Below are positions 17,695-26,048 of a stretch of DNA of 64,000 nucleotides, piece by piece; the first letter of the stretch is position 1, and each line of letters starts with the position of its first letter. The stretch is from positions 202-64,201 of the forward strand of contig NZ_KB903369.1 of the NCBI RefSeq assembly GCF_000379665.1, written 5' to 3'. Below the pieces are notes generated by a model. It saw only the letters and a list, made by a program, of their open reading frames with translations. It ran no database searches and was not told where the DNA came from. A program made the position numbers and the translations under genes. The stretch comes from Butyricimonas synergistica DSM 23225 (lineage in GTDB: Bacteria; Bacteroidota; Bacteroidia; Bacteroidales; Marinifilaceae).

Positions 17695-18321
17695 CTAAAG
17701 GTAGAGCATATCTCCTTTTTCGGCTGCTTCTTTTATCAAATTGATAAGCATAAGTAGGCGGTCACACATCATTGCGGGAGTTAAAACGTTTCCTCGCATA
17801 TTTTCATAAACTCGTCCTTCTTTGGTTGTGTAAGTAAAATAATAAAGATGCTCGAATTGAAAAATTCGGAAATCAGAATTTTCGACATCGGGAATTTTGG
17901 CTTTAACATTTTGGATTTTTTCTCCAAAATCATGCATCATTGTACAGGGAATCCACTTGGAATTTTGTTTTTCAGTTGTTAATGTGTACGACTTACTACC
18001 TTCCTCTTGTATACCAAGCATGGCAAAATCGTCAGGTTGGTACAAAGACAAGAGAAGATTTTCGGGCGTTGGATCGTCATAAAACTTATCCATATCGAAG
18101 CGGTAGAAGTGCAAGAACTCCACGTCATTGTTTTTAATGGATGCAATTTTGGAAAGCATCGTGCTGGAAGAACGGCTCTTACTCCCGAGTGAGTCCGCAA
18201 AAGAAACGATTGATTCAATGATGCTTTTTTGTTCTTTCGTTAATTCTTTTTTGGGAGATTTATCTATTTCATTGCATCCAATGAAGCTGATAACAATTAA
18301 GATACATAATAATGTTTTCAT
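17695..18321 (-). CDS. Lipoprotein, partner of the papain-like protease
   Basis: 208 residues with lipobox F-I-G-C (Cys 16). The mature protein is mixed alpha/beta with Y-R-F-D-M-D-K-F-Y-D-D-P-T-P-E-N and a late aromatic strand Y-Y-F-T-Y-T-T-K-E-G-R-V-Y. I recognise no family. Its start lies only 2 bases after the stop of the papain-like protease gene, so the two are translated from one message and probably act together, for example as anchor, immunity factor or inhibitor. Confidence 0.7.
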   Translation of the reverse strand: MKTLLCILIVISFIGCNEIDKSPKKELTKEQKSIIESIVSFADSLGSKSRSSSTMLSKIASIKNNDVEFLHFYRFDMDKFYDDPTPENLLLSLYQPDDFAMLGIQEEGSKSYTLTTEKQNSKWIPCTMMHDFGEKIQNVKAKIPDVENSDFRIFQFEHLYYFTYTTKEGRVYENMRGNVLTPAMMCDRLLMLINLIKEAAEKGDMLYL

Positions 18322-18323
18322 AG

Positions 18324-18884
18324 TTAAAATATTATTTCTAGTGGGTTTGGATTTCCTATTGTAGACAATATACCGCTATCTGGGTCACAATATGTGATTT
18401 CGTAGAACGTATCGGACACTTTTTTTACTCCGTAAAGAACAGCTAGATGATAACATCTTGAATTGTGTAAGGATAGAAATGCCACATTTACGTCTTGACC
18501 GTATGAAAGCAAGTCCCATAACGTAGTCAATTGACCTTGAATAGGTGCGTATTTTTGTGATAAGAAATGAAGAATCTCGTACCTGGGAACGCCGGCGTTT
18601 TTAATACATGGGTAGAATTTATGGGGAGGTATTACAACATCACAACAATCGACATTTGGGATGACTATTCCATCTCTAAAAGATATCCAGTTGTGAACCG
18701 AAACACATTGTGGAATACCGAAGGTCATTTCCATGCACGCGTGGACACACCACGTTTCTTCTTTTTGCGTTGTTGGTCGGTCAAAACAAGATGTAAACCA
18801 TGTTGTTTGATCTGAAAATGAGCTTGTTAGAGGAGATGAGCTTGTTAGTGTCAATAAAAAAATTATAAAGATTGGTATTTTCAT
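18324..18884 (-). CDS. Exported papain-like cysteine protease (C39/C70-like)
   Basis: 186 residues with a signal peptide of about 24. Papain-type residues are visible in order: Q40 (oxyanion hole), C46 in E-T-W-C-V-H-A-C, H146 in C-Y-H-L-A-V-L-Y-G and D167 in Y-C-D-P-D-S-G. The Q-x5-C spacing and H-L-A-V ... D-P pattern match the compact papain-like families (peptidase C39 and C70/AvrRpt2-like). Several further cysteines suggest disulfides in the periplasm. It could be a secreted protease or an effector; no secretion genes are nearby. It is the first gene of the coupled pair inside the tRNA-flanked segment. Confidence 0.72.
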   Translation of the reverse strand: MKIPIFIIFLLTLTSSSPLTSSFSDQTTWFTSCFDRPTTQKEETWCVHACMEMTFGIPQCVSVHNWISFRDGIVIPNVDCCDVVIPPHKFYPCIKNAGVPRYEILHFLSQKYAPIQGQLTTLWDLLSYGQDVNVAFLSLHNSRCYHLAVLYGVKKVSDTFYEITYCDPDSGILSTIGNPNPLEIIF

Positions 18885-19087
18885 AGTATTTGTTTTATAT
18901 GTTATAAAAAGTAATTGAATGAATAATCAATTTATAATGTAATCTTTAATTTGAATGATGAGCACAAGTTATGAAAAAAATGATAAATGAATAGATTATA
19001 TCGGGAAAAAACTATTGCAGATGCCGTCCTGGATAGGATTGTTCACCAGGCTATTCGAATTGAATTACACGGGGACTCTATTAGAAA

Positions 19088-19120
19088 ATTGCAAGCTAAA
19101 AGATAAAATTACTATATTTG
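19088..19120 (+). promoter_or_regulatory. Bacteroidota-type promoter of a candidate small RNA
   Basis: ATTG at 19088-19091, a 21-base spacer, then TATATTTG at 19113-19120, which fits TAnnTTTG. No protein gene follows, but a terminator lies about 155 bases downstream. Confidence 0.6.
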
Positions 19121-19125
19121 TGAAT

Positions 19126-19300
19126 AAAATTTAATAATAATAATGGCATACCGGTAGAATTTTATGCGCGCGTACAACGAGATAATTTAGCCGTTTCTGG
19201 GAAAAATTTACAGGGGGGCAATTTCCAATTGTGTTCCGCAGACGGATAATCTGCAATAAATTGTTGCTTCGGTAGGGGGATTAGATTCTCCCTTTTTTTT
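19126..19300 (+). ncRNA. Candidate structured small RNA
   Basis: The roughly 175 bases between a good promoter and a strong terminator hold no open frame of note. A central hairpin GCAGA/TCTGC is enclosed by GCAATTT/AAATTG-(TT)-GC, giving a rod with an internal bulge. That shape recalls 6S RNA, but I cannot assign a family. Positions are estimates from the promoter and terminator. Confidence 0.45.
19275..19300 (+). terminator. Rho-independent terminator of the candidate small RNA
   Basis: GGGGGA/TCTCCC stem (19275-19280 with 19287-19292), 6-base loop, then eight T. Confidence 0.75.
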
Positions 19301-19423
19301 CTTACCTTTTTTGAGGTAGAAAAGAATCGCGAATGTTTCTCTCATAATTTTTTAGGTTAAAATTGCATTTTGAAAACTGATTATGATATAATTATGCTGT
19401 GCCAAATCGCAACACGGGATAGA

Positions 19424-19481
19424 AAAGAGTTACTCCAAAATGACTTAAATTGAAAGGAGTAACGATTAAGTAACTCTTTGC
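19424..19481. repeat. GTAACTC repeat boxes, right copies
   Basis: 19456-19481 is a direct copy (24 of 26 bases) of the left box at 17239-17264. An inverted AAAGAGTTACTCC unit at 19424-19436 faces it. They lie about 120-175 bases inside the tRNA end of the putative element. Confidence 0.55.
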
Positions 19482-19600
19482 GATTTTTTCTGACTATTTT
19501 AGGTCATTTTTTTGGCTTGAAAGAAACGATAAAAAAACTGTAAGGTTTTGATACTTACAGGTTTGTCTTTTTCTCGTCGCCTTTTGGCTTTTTTGGGCTG

Positions 19601-19675
19601 TGGGCGCTGAGGGATTCGAACCCCCGACCCTCTGGGTGTAAACCAGATGCTCTGAACCAGCTGAGCTAAGCGCCC
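19601..19675 (-). tRNA. tRNA-Val (anticodon TAC)
   Basis: A full cloverleaf on the minus strand: acceptor GGGCGCT/AGCGCCC with discriminator A, D-arm GCTC...GAGC, anticodon stem TCTGG/CCAGA with loop TTTACAC (anticodon TAC), and T-arm with TTCGAAT. CCA is not encoded. The 3' end (19601-19614) is repeated at 17173-17186. Confidence 0.96.
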
Positions 19676-19695
19676 GTGTTGCTTGAATGCGGATG

Positions 19696-19726
19696 CAAAT
19701 GTAGTGCATTTTTTGAATACTGCAAA
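19696..19726 (-). promoter_or_regulatory. Promoter of tRNA-Val
   Basis: On the minus strand TTTG (19723-19726), a 19-base spacer and TACATTTG (19696-19703), a full match to the Bacteroidota consensus, about 20 bases before the tRNA 5' end. Confidence 0.8.
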
Positions 19727-19874
19727 AGATCGGTGATTTTTTTTGAAAAAAAAATAGAAATAATTGAGGAGGGGATAAATTGTTTATGTCCGTTTTTTTG
19801 ATATGCTTGTTGTAATAATTTAAGCGAGAGGATGAAAAAGGGAATATTTAAGCCATACCATTATAGAGTTAACC

Positions 19875-20006
19875 TCGTTACAACTGCTGTATGCCGAGGC
19901 GCTCCGGATCGTGAAAGGGATACCTCGCTGGAAATCTGGTGAATTCAGGGGTGAAAAAACACGGGTGTCCTACACGATACCTGTAAATTTCAAGTTGAAG
20001 AAATAG
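19875..20006 (+). pseudogene. tonB C-terminal domain relic
   Basis: Reading from 19875 gives S-L-Q-L-L-Y-A-E-A-L-R-I-V-K-G-I-P-R-W-K-S-G, then R-V-S-Y-T-I-P-V-N-F-K-L-K-K and a stop at 20004-20006. This is the end of a TonB C-terminal domain (E-A-L-R-x-V, W-x-x-G, Y-x-x-P-V-x-F). The frame closes upstream and the rest of tonB is absent, so only the last about 43 codons survive. The remaining bases of the 19676-20185 gap are AT-rich. Confidence 0.75.
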
Positions 20007-20108
20007 GTTCGTGAGAATATTTTTATAAAATAAACATCAATTATTATGTGTATTATATTGAAAATAAGAGATAATAATTATGATATATAAGATTATGAAA
20101 ACAATCGA

Positions 20109-20140
20109 TTTGATCTATAAGATTATCTTCTTTACATTTG
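20109..20140 (+). promoter_or_regulatory. Promoter of the dps gene
   Basis: TTTG (20109-20112), a 20-base spacer and TACATTTG (20133-20140), 45 bases before the start codon. A full match to the Bacteroidota housekeeping consensus. Confidence 0.85.
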
Positions 20141-20185
20141 TAACAGAAAAACAGAAAGAAAGTATAATAATAAAAATCAATAGAT

Positions 20186-20662
20186 ATGAAAACGAAAAAT
20201 TTAATCGGACTAGAAGTAGAGAAATCACAAGAGATCGTGAATCATTTGAATGATTTGTTGGCTAACTACCAATTGTATTATCAGAACGTGAGAGGATTCC
20301 ACTGGAACGTGAAAGGACGCGGGTTCTTCCAGTTGCACGCCAAATTTGAAGAGTATTACAACGACGCTATCGAGAAAATAGACGAGATTGCAGAACGCGT
20401 GCTTACGTTGGAGGGAACCCCGTTACACTCGTATTCGGCTTACATGAAAATATCCGAAATCAAGGAGGTAACGGGGCTTTCCAACGGGTTGGAATGCGTG
20501 AAGCAAATCATGGATAGCCTGGTGATTTTAATCCGGAAGGAGAGAGAAATTTTGGCACTTGCTGCCGAGGCTGGCGATGACGGGACTCAGGATATGCTGA
20601 ATCCTTATATCACCGCACAGGAAAAGACTTTGTGGATGCTACGAGCATTTTTAAGTGAATAA
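20186..20662 (+). CDS. dps: Dps-family ferritin-like DNA protection protein
   Basis: 158 residues, the usual Dps length. The intersubunit ferroxidase ligands are visible with the canonical spacing: H39 in R-G-F-H-W-N-V-K-G, H51, D66 and E70 in D-E-I-A-E-R. Dps dodecamers oxidise Fe(II) with hydrogen peroxide and store the iron, protecting DNA from oxidative damage. It is a single gene with its own promoter and terminator. In Bacteroides, dps is under OxyR control; no operator could be identified here. Confidence 0.95.
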   Translation: MKTKNLIGLEVEKSQEIVNHLNDLLANYQLYYQNVRGFHWNVKGRGFFQLHAKFEEYYNDAIEKIDEIAERVLTLEGTPLHSYSAYMKISEIKEVTGLSNGLECVKQIMDSLVILIRKEREILALAAEAGDDGTQDMLNPYITAQEKTLWMLRAFLSE

Positions 20663-20690
20663 GTTTAAGTTTGAATTTGTAACCGCGCGG

Positions 20691-20717
20691 GCTACCGGAA
20701 TTTCCGGTAGCTTTTTT
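20691..20717 (+). terminator. Rho-independent terminator of dps
   Basis: Stem GCTACCGGA/TCCGGTAGC, 3-base loop, followed by six T; 28 bases after the stop codon. Confidence 0.9.
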
Positions 20718-20816
20718 GCTATATAGAATAAAACATCCTTTCGGGGTTGTTAGCCAATAAAGGTGATATTTTAATTACTATATTTGTATCCATAATAAAT
20801 CTAGATCATCGTGAAT

Positions 20817-22749
20817 ATGTGGGAATATATCGTTATTGGAGTTATGGTTTTAGCAAATCTGGCGTTTTTCTTGTATTATAAACGTAAGGTGTCAAAAATG
20901 CATGAAGATGTTGTTGAAATGATGCCGGAGAAGATCATCAGTTCTGTTCCGGATATGATTTTCATGGTTGATGGACAGTTGGATATACAAAAAATATATA
21001 ATGCCGATTCATCGAAACTATCCTTGTCCGCGGAGGCATTGATCGGAAGGAACTTGAAGGATTGTGTCGATCCGGAATGTATGGAGAACGTGTCGGCGAA
21101 CATACGGGAAGCTCTGGCGACCGGGAAAGTACGCGAGTCGGAGTACACGATAACGATGAATGGCAAAAAGGTGTTTTACGAGGGGCGTTACAAGCGGGTG
21201 CAGGATAACCTTGTGGCTTGCTTTGAACGCGATATCACGCGGCGGAAAAAGACGGAAACGGAAATAAAGCAGAACGAACGCCTGGTGAACGCCGTCTTGG
21301 ATAACATGCCGATGCCGTTGATTATTAAAGATATTGACGACGATTTGAAATACGTGTTCTGGAATAAGCAGTGTGAACTCTTGGGAGGATACACGCGGGA
21401 AGAGATTATCGGCAAGAATGATATTGAGATATACGGGGAAGAACGGGGGCGTTATTACCGGGAGGTAGATCGCGGGATCATAGAGAATGGCGGCTCCTAC
21501 CGGGAACAGGAGGAGTACTTGACTCCCGACGGGGTGAAGCACGTTTCAATCGTGAATAAAAACGTCGTTTCGAATGATGTTCACCATTGGTTGTTGGCTA
21601 CCCGTTGGGATATTTCCGATTTGATACATGTTCATGACCAGTTGCAGGAGGCGAACCGGAATTTAAGGAGGATACAAGAAGTCAATCAGTTGATACTAGA
21701 TCACTCGAATAGCGGGTTGGTGTACGTGAACACGGATTATATCGTGGAATGGGAGAATCTGGCAAAATACTCCACGCATCCGTTAGCGGGCAAATACAAG
21801 CAAGGGGTGTGTTGTTACCGGAACGTGATGGGGCGGGAGGAACCTTGCCCCGGTTGCGTGATGCGGGAAGCCATGTTTTCCGGCAAGGTTGAGGTTAAGG
21901 AATTGGAGTTGGAGGGCGATGTTGTCGTCGAAGTGGTGGCGACGCCCGTCTCCGGCGTGAAAGGCGGGAAACCCCGGGGAGTGGTGTTGAAATACGAGGA
22001 TGTGACCGAGAGGCGTCGTGTCGCGAAAGAGTGGTTGCGGGCGAAGGAGGCGGCAGAGGCTTCCGATAAATTGAAATCGATGTTCCTCTCGAACATGAGC
22101 CACGAGATCCGCACGCCCTTGAATGCCATCGTGGGATTTAGCGAGTTGCTGACGCAAACGGAGGAACCGGGGGAGAGGGAAGAATATATCGCTATCATCC
22201 AACGAAATAACGAGTTGTTGCTACAATTGATCAATGATATTTTGGATTTGTCGAAGATCGAGGCGGGAACGCTGGAATTTGTTTACACGACGGAGGATAT
22301 GAACGAGTTGTTGCACAGCCTTGAGCTGAGCAGCCGCCAGAAGATCGTTGATAACCCGGATGTCGAGATCGCTTTTACTTCCCGGCTGGACGAATGCGTC
22401 ATCTACACGGAGAAGAATAGGGTATTGCAAGTGTTATCCAATTTCATGAGCAACGCCCTGAAGTTCACGACTCGCGGGCACGTGTATTTCGGGTACGAGC
22501 GGAGGGGGGGATGAGCTACGTTTCTTTGTTTCCGACACAGGACGAGGCATTCCGGCAGACAAGCAATCCGATATTTTCAAGCGTTTTATCAAGCTGGACA
22601 GTTTCACGAATGGGACGGGGTTAGGGTTGGCGATATGCCAGACCATCGTGAACAAACTGGGAGGAGCCATCGGCGTGGAATCTGGGGAAGGGCAAGGGAG
22701 TACCTTCTGGTTCACGTTGCCTCTGAAACCGGGGGATAACGTACAATAA
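20817..22749 (+). pseudogene. PAS-sensor histidine kinase, frameshifted in a G7 tract
   Basis: An N-terminal membrane segment (about 3-23) precedes three PAS-like units (about 35-145, 155-270, 285-400). The third holds a C-C-Y-R ... C-P-G-C cysteine cluster that could bind metal or sense redox. HisKA follows with H429 in [10 protein letters not shown]. The HATPase domain begins (N-box N[16 protein letters not shown]), but at 22504-22510 a run of seven G shifts the frame and TGA at 22512 ends it. With six G the frame would run on through D-T-G-R-G-I-P and G-T-G-L-G-L-A-I-C to TAA at 22747-22749, a normal kinase. As read, the product lacks the ATP lid and should be inactive. No response regulator is adjacent. 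GTG at 20811 is an alternative start; a TATATTTG -7 box lies at 20779-20786. Confidence 0.85.
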
Positions 22750-22812
22750 CACGAAGTACAAGTTAAGGGGTAATCCTATACATAACCCGAGTGAATTCAA
22801 CTTCATTCGGGG

Positions 22813-22955
22813 ATGAGTACCGGTGCAGTTCCGTGTATAAAGCTTTTAATATACTATAGGTTCGCTGTAGATTCGCTGTTCTAATACAGGGAATCTACAG
22901 CGAACCTACAGCGAATCTACAGCGTTATATACGGTAATGTACCGGAATTACACCC
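22813..22955. repeat. Long imperfect palindrome built from 11-bp units
   Basis: A perfect inverted repeat (22857-22874 with 22891-22908, 18 bp) sits inside weaker outer arms (about 22815-22841 against 22924-22955). The right side continues as three 11-bp tandem units, GAATCTACAGC, GAACCTACAGC, GAATCTACAGC (22891-22923). It fills the gap between two convergent genes. Confidence 0.75.
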
Positions 22956-23047
22956 CGAGTATTTTGGAAGTCATGGGTGCCTTCCCCTTGTTTAGGGTTG
23001 ATATAATCCATAGATTTCACGGGTAAATCTACTAGAAAACAGAACCT

Positions 23048-23965
23048 TTAGGCTTGTTTTTCGAGGTCGGCACGGGATTTACTCTGTGTCACGAGGTAGA
23101 CGCCGAAAAAAACGAGGGCGGCGGCAACGGTTTTTTCCCACGTGAAGACGTCTTGCCCGATGAGGATTGCCACGATCGAGGCGATGATGGGTTGGGCGTT
23201 GTTGTACATGCTGACCGTGGTTGGGCGAATACGTTTCAGGGCGATGGGGACGAGCAAGTAGGCGACCCCGGTTGCCATGATGACGATATAAAAAAGGCGC
23301 AACAGGGCGTTTAGGTCGAGTACCGGTGTCGTGAATATTTTGGATTCGCTGAGTTTGTCGAACCCGAGGGGGAAGGCGATGAGGGTGGCGAAGAAGAACA
23401 TCCATTTCATGAGGGTGATTGGGGAATAGCGTTGCGAGATAGTACGGGTGATGATGAGGTAGGTGGCGTAGGTCACGATGTTCACGATGCAAAGGAGGTT
23501 GCCAAGCATATTATGGGGGCCGCCACCCGCGGGGGAGGATTGCAGAATTAACAACAATGCCCCGCATGCCCCGATAAAGACCCCAGTTGCTTTTTTGCCC
23601 GTGATGGGTTCTTTCAGGAATGCGGCAGCCATGAGCATCACGATGACGGGTGTCATGGCGGCGATGAGGGAGATGTTAACGGGAGAGGTGTATTGCAGGG
23701 CGACTGCGAATGACAGTTGTGCCCCGATAAGCCCGAAAAGGGCGGCGAAGAATAGTATTGCCAAGTCTTTGACACTTACTTTTTCCCGGGGAATAAACAG
23801 GGAGATACACCAGAAAATGACGGTGGCACTCGACATCCTGACCAGTGTCAGGGCAAACGGGTTAATCCACTCGGGAACGAGCGTTTTAGCGATAGGCGTG
23901 TTCAGCCCGAAGATAACGTTGGTCATCAGTATCGCGATGTGTCCTTGCCATTTTTCTCTGGTCAT
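23048..23965 (-). CDS. EamA-family (DMT superfamily) transporter
   Basis: 305 residues with about ten hydrophobic segments arranged as two EamA repeats (about 8-140 and 155-290). Each has the typical opening (N-V-I-F-G-L-N-T-P-I-A-K; Y-A-T-Y-L-I-I-T-R) and a G-A/E-P turn (L-K-E-P-I-T-G-K-K). Such inner-membrane proteins move small metabolites such as amino acids or nucleotide derivatives; the substrate cannot be told from sequence. A TACTTTTG -7-like box (minus strand, 23994-24001) lies about 30 bases upstream of the start. It is a single gene convergent with the kinase. Confidence 0.88.
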   Translation of the reverse strand: MTREKWQGHIAILMTNVIFGLNTPIAKTLVPEWINPFALTLVRMSSATVIFWCISLFIPREKVSVKDLAILFFAALFGLIGAQLSFAVALQYTSPVNISLIAAMTPVIVMLMAAAFLKEPITGKKATGVFIGACGALLLILQSSPAGGGPHNMLGNLLCIVNIVTYATYLIITRTISQRYSPITLMKWMFFFATLIAFPLGFDKLSESKIFTTPVLDLNALLRLFYIVIMATGVAYLLVPIALKRIRPTTVSMYNNAQPIIASIVAILIGQDVFTWEKTVAAALVFFGVYLVTQSKSRADLEKQA

Positions 23966-24107
23966 TGTGAATCGGAATTAGGTGTCAGGTACAAAAGTAG
24001 GGCTAAAATCAGAGATATGTTTCGGGATTTTATTAATTTTGAAAATTAATACTGAATGTGGATTTGTATTTGTTCGGGAGTGTCGGGGCTTTAATTGATA
24101 TAGGAAT

Positions 24108-24686
24108 ATGGAAGAACGCCAGGAATATCGGGACATGGAGGTTTTGACGAGGGATTTGAAAGCAGGCAAAGAAGCTGCTTTTGATTTTCTTTTCCGTACT
24201 CGTTACAAGAATTTGTGCCGTTTTGCGGCGACGTTCGTGGTGCATTTTGACGTGGCGGAGGATATCGTGCAGGAGATTTTCGAGAAGATATGGCAGAAAA
24301 GTGCCCGGATAGAGGAAGGCGAATCCATTGACAGTTACTTGTTTGTTGCTGCACGAAACGCTTGTTTCACGTACTTGAAGAATAAGCGGGAGCGGGTGGA
24401 TCTGGAGGAATTGAAGTCGCAATTGGAGGCTCCCGAGGAAGTGGTCGAGTTCGATAACGCGGAGTTGAATCGCTTGTGGGTGGAAATCGAGAAGTTACCC
24501 CTGCAATGTAAGGCGGTATTCAAATTGGTCGTGCTGGAGGATATGAAATACCGGGAGGTGGCAGAAGCCTTGGATATTTCGGTGAACACGGTAAAAACGC
24601 AGGTCAAGATTGCCTATAAGACCTTGAGGGAAAGTTTGCAACGAGAGCAATTCTCTCTTATTCTGTTGCTTTACGGGCGGAAATAA
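24108..24686 (+). CDS. ECF sigma factor of SusC/D locus A
   Basis: 192 residues. Sigma2 is visible at about 25-90 (F-R-T-R-Y-K-N-L-C-R-F-A, D-V-A-E-D-I-V-Q-E-I-F-E-K-I-W) and sigma4 at about 120-180 (L-P-L-Q-C-K-A-V-F, Y-R-E-V-A-E-A-L-D-I-S-V-N-T-V-K-T-Q). This is the Bacteroidetes family-1 type that acts with a FecR anti-sigma factor. The fecR gene follows 87 bases downstream. It should direct RNA polymerase to the susC promoter of the same locus once the receptor binds its ligand. Confidence 0.93.
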   Translation: MEERQEYRDMEVLTRDLKAGKEAAFDFLFRTRYKNLCRFAATFVVHFDVAEDIVQEIFEKIWQKSARIEEGESIDSYLFVAARNACFTYLKNKRERVDLEELKSQLEAPEEVVEFDNAELNRLWVEIEKLPLQCKAVFKLVVLEDMKYREVAEALDISVNTVKTQVKIAYKTLRESLQREQFSLILLLYGRK

Positions 24687-24773
24687 TAAGGTTATATCTT
24701 TTTTGAAAAAAAATCTCTTTTTTCTTCACCCTGTTTTTGAGTTTTGAAGTACTCTATATAAAAAGCATGAAGA

Positions 24774-25940
24774 ATGAAGATAAGTGATAGAATATACGAG
24801 TTGATTTCCGGAAAATTGAACGATGCTTTGTCGGCAGAGGAAGAACGGGAACTGGCGGGTTGGTTGGAGGCTGACGGGGAGCACGAGGTGATTTTCGAGG
24901 AAATGAGGAAGCTGCATACACAAGCGAAGTTGTTGCGGCGGGAGTTCACGCCGGATGTGGAAGGGACGTTGAGAAAGTTGAAAGGACATGGAAGGAAACA
25001 GGTCGGGATGCGTGTTTGGTGGAAGTACGCGGCGATGTTTATTTTGCCGTTGGGGATAGCGTTGGTTTTATGGCAGGGGTTGAAGGAAGAGAGAGAGAAA
25101 CAACACAGGCAATTCAGCACGGTGGCTCGTCCGGGGTCGGAACGGGCGGTTTTGAGGCTTTTTGACGGGCAGACGGTGGTGCTGGATAGCACGTCGGGGA
25201 GCACGTTGTTGGCGAAGAGCGGGAACGTGCGGGTGGAGGTGGATTCCAATCGGTTGTTGCGTTACTCGCCGGAGGACACGGTGACCGGTTCACGGGAAAT
25301 GAAGAACAACGAGTTGATTGTACCGCGGGGCGGGGAGTACCAGATCGAGCTGGCGGACGGGACAAGGGTATGGTTGAATTCGGCGACGAAGCTCATTTTC
25401 CCGCGAAATTTCACGGGGGGCGAGAGAAGGGTGGTATTGTCGGGCGAGGCGTTTTTCGAGGTGGCTCGGGACGAGAGCAAGCCTTTTATCGTGGAGACTT
25501 CCCGCATGGACGTGAAGGTGTTGGGTACGCGGTTTAACGTGAATGCTTACGCGGATAATGACGAGGTTTCCGCCACGTTGGTGAACGGTAGCGTGGAGGT
25601 GTCCTCGGGCAAGCAGAAACCGATGGTGCTGGTGCCCGGCGAGCAGGCTTACGGGAATGCGGGTGAGTTGGAGAAACGGGAGGTGAACGTGCGGTTGTAC
25701 ACCTCGTGGATCGACGGACGGTTCCTGTTTAACAATGCGGAGTTGGAGGAGATTGCGAAGCAGGTTTCCCGCTGGTATGACGTGAAAATATTTTTTGCGA
25801 ACGAGAGCGTGAAGAAGATCCGGTTCACGGGTGGTATGGTGAAGTTCAAGCCGCTGGATGATCTGATCCGGATGATCGAGAGTACTAGCCCGGTGCGTTT
25901 CAGCGTGAAAGGGAAAACGATAGTGATTTCGGAGGAATAA
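24774..25940 (+). CDS. FecR-family anti-sigma factor of locus A
   Basis: 388 residues: a cytosolic N-terminal helical domain (about 1-80), one membrane segment (about 82-102), then the periplasmic FecR domain (about 160-270; L-I-V-P-R-G-G-E-Y, L-A-D-G-T-R-V-W-L-N-S-A-T, L-S-G-E-A-F-F-E-V, V-L-G-T-R-F-N-V-N-A-Y) and the C-terminal DUF4974 (about 310-388; F-N-N-A-E-L-E-E-I-A, W-Y-D-V, I-R-F-T-G). It should hold the upstream sigma factor at the inner membrane and release it when the STN domain of the TonB receptor makes contact. Confidence 0.93.
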   Translation: MKISDRIYELISGKLNDALSAEEERELAGWLEADGEHEVIFEEMRKLHTQAKLLRREFTPDVEGTLRKLKGHGRKQVGMRVWWKYAAMFILPLGIALVLWQGLKEEREKQHRQFSTVARPGSERAVLRLFDGQTVVLDSTSGSTLLAKSGNVRVEVDSNRLLRYSPEDTVTGSREMKNNELIVPRGGEYQIELADGTRVWLNSATKLIFPRNFTGGERRVVLSGEAFFEVARDESKPFIVETSRMDVKVLGTRFNVNAYADNDEVSATLVNGSVEVSSGKQKPMVLVPGEQAYGNAGELEKREVNVRLYTSWIDGRFLFNNAELEEIAKQVSRWYDVKIFFANESVKKIRFTGGMVKFKPLDDLIRMIESTSPVRFSVKGKTIVISEE

Positions 25941-25947
25941 ATAAATA

Positions 25948-25973
25948 CCGGAAATGTATAGCGACATTCCCGG
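25948..25973 (+). promoter_or_regulatory. Hairpin between fecR and susC, locus A
   Basis: 10-bp stem with one mismatch (25948-25957 with 25964-25973), 6-base loop, 8 bases after the fecR stop. A hairpin occupies the same place in loci B and C. It has no T run, so processing or attenuation is as likely as termination. Confidence 0.6.
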
Positions 25974-26048
25974 CACTTGATAAATAATGTCTTGCCCGAC
26001 GTTTGGCGATGGAGGACAAGACGAATTATGAACCTTAAAAACAAATGT

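Larger units (their letters stand above)
17173..19614. mobile_element. Putative integrase-less element at the tRNA-Val 3' end
   Basis: About 2.4 kb lies between two direct 14-bp copies of the tRNA-Val 3' end. It contains two minus-strand genes (lipoprotein, papain-like protease), a candidate small RNA and repeated GTAACTC boxes near both ends, but no recombinase. The intact tRNA copy is at the right, as expected when an element integrates into the 3' end of a minus-strand tRNA. It may be a decayed element or one mobilised in trans. Confidence 0.5.

Noticed and set aside
19126-19300. Definite 6S RNA
   Set aside because: The rod-like fold is suggestive but I cannot show the conserved central bubble; kept as an unassigned candidate.
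22891-22923. CRISPR-like repeat array
   Set aside because: Units are only 11 bases, adjacent without spacers, and no cas genes are near.
25290-25976. 228-residue minus-strand frame opposite fecR of locus A
   Set aside because: No domain, histidine-rich by reverse reading of a clear FecR gene.
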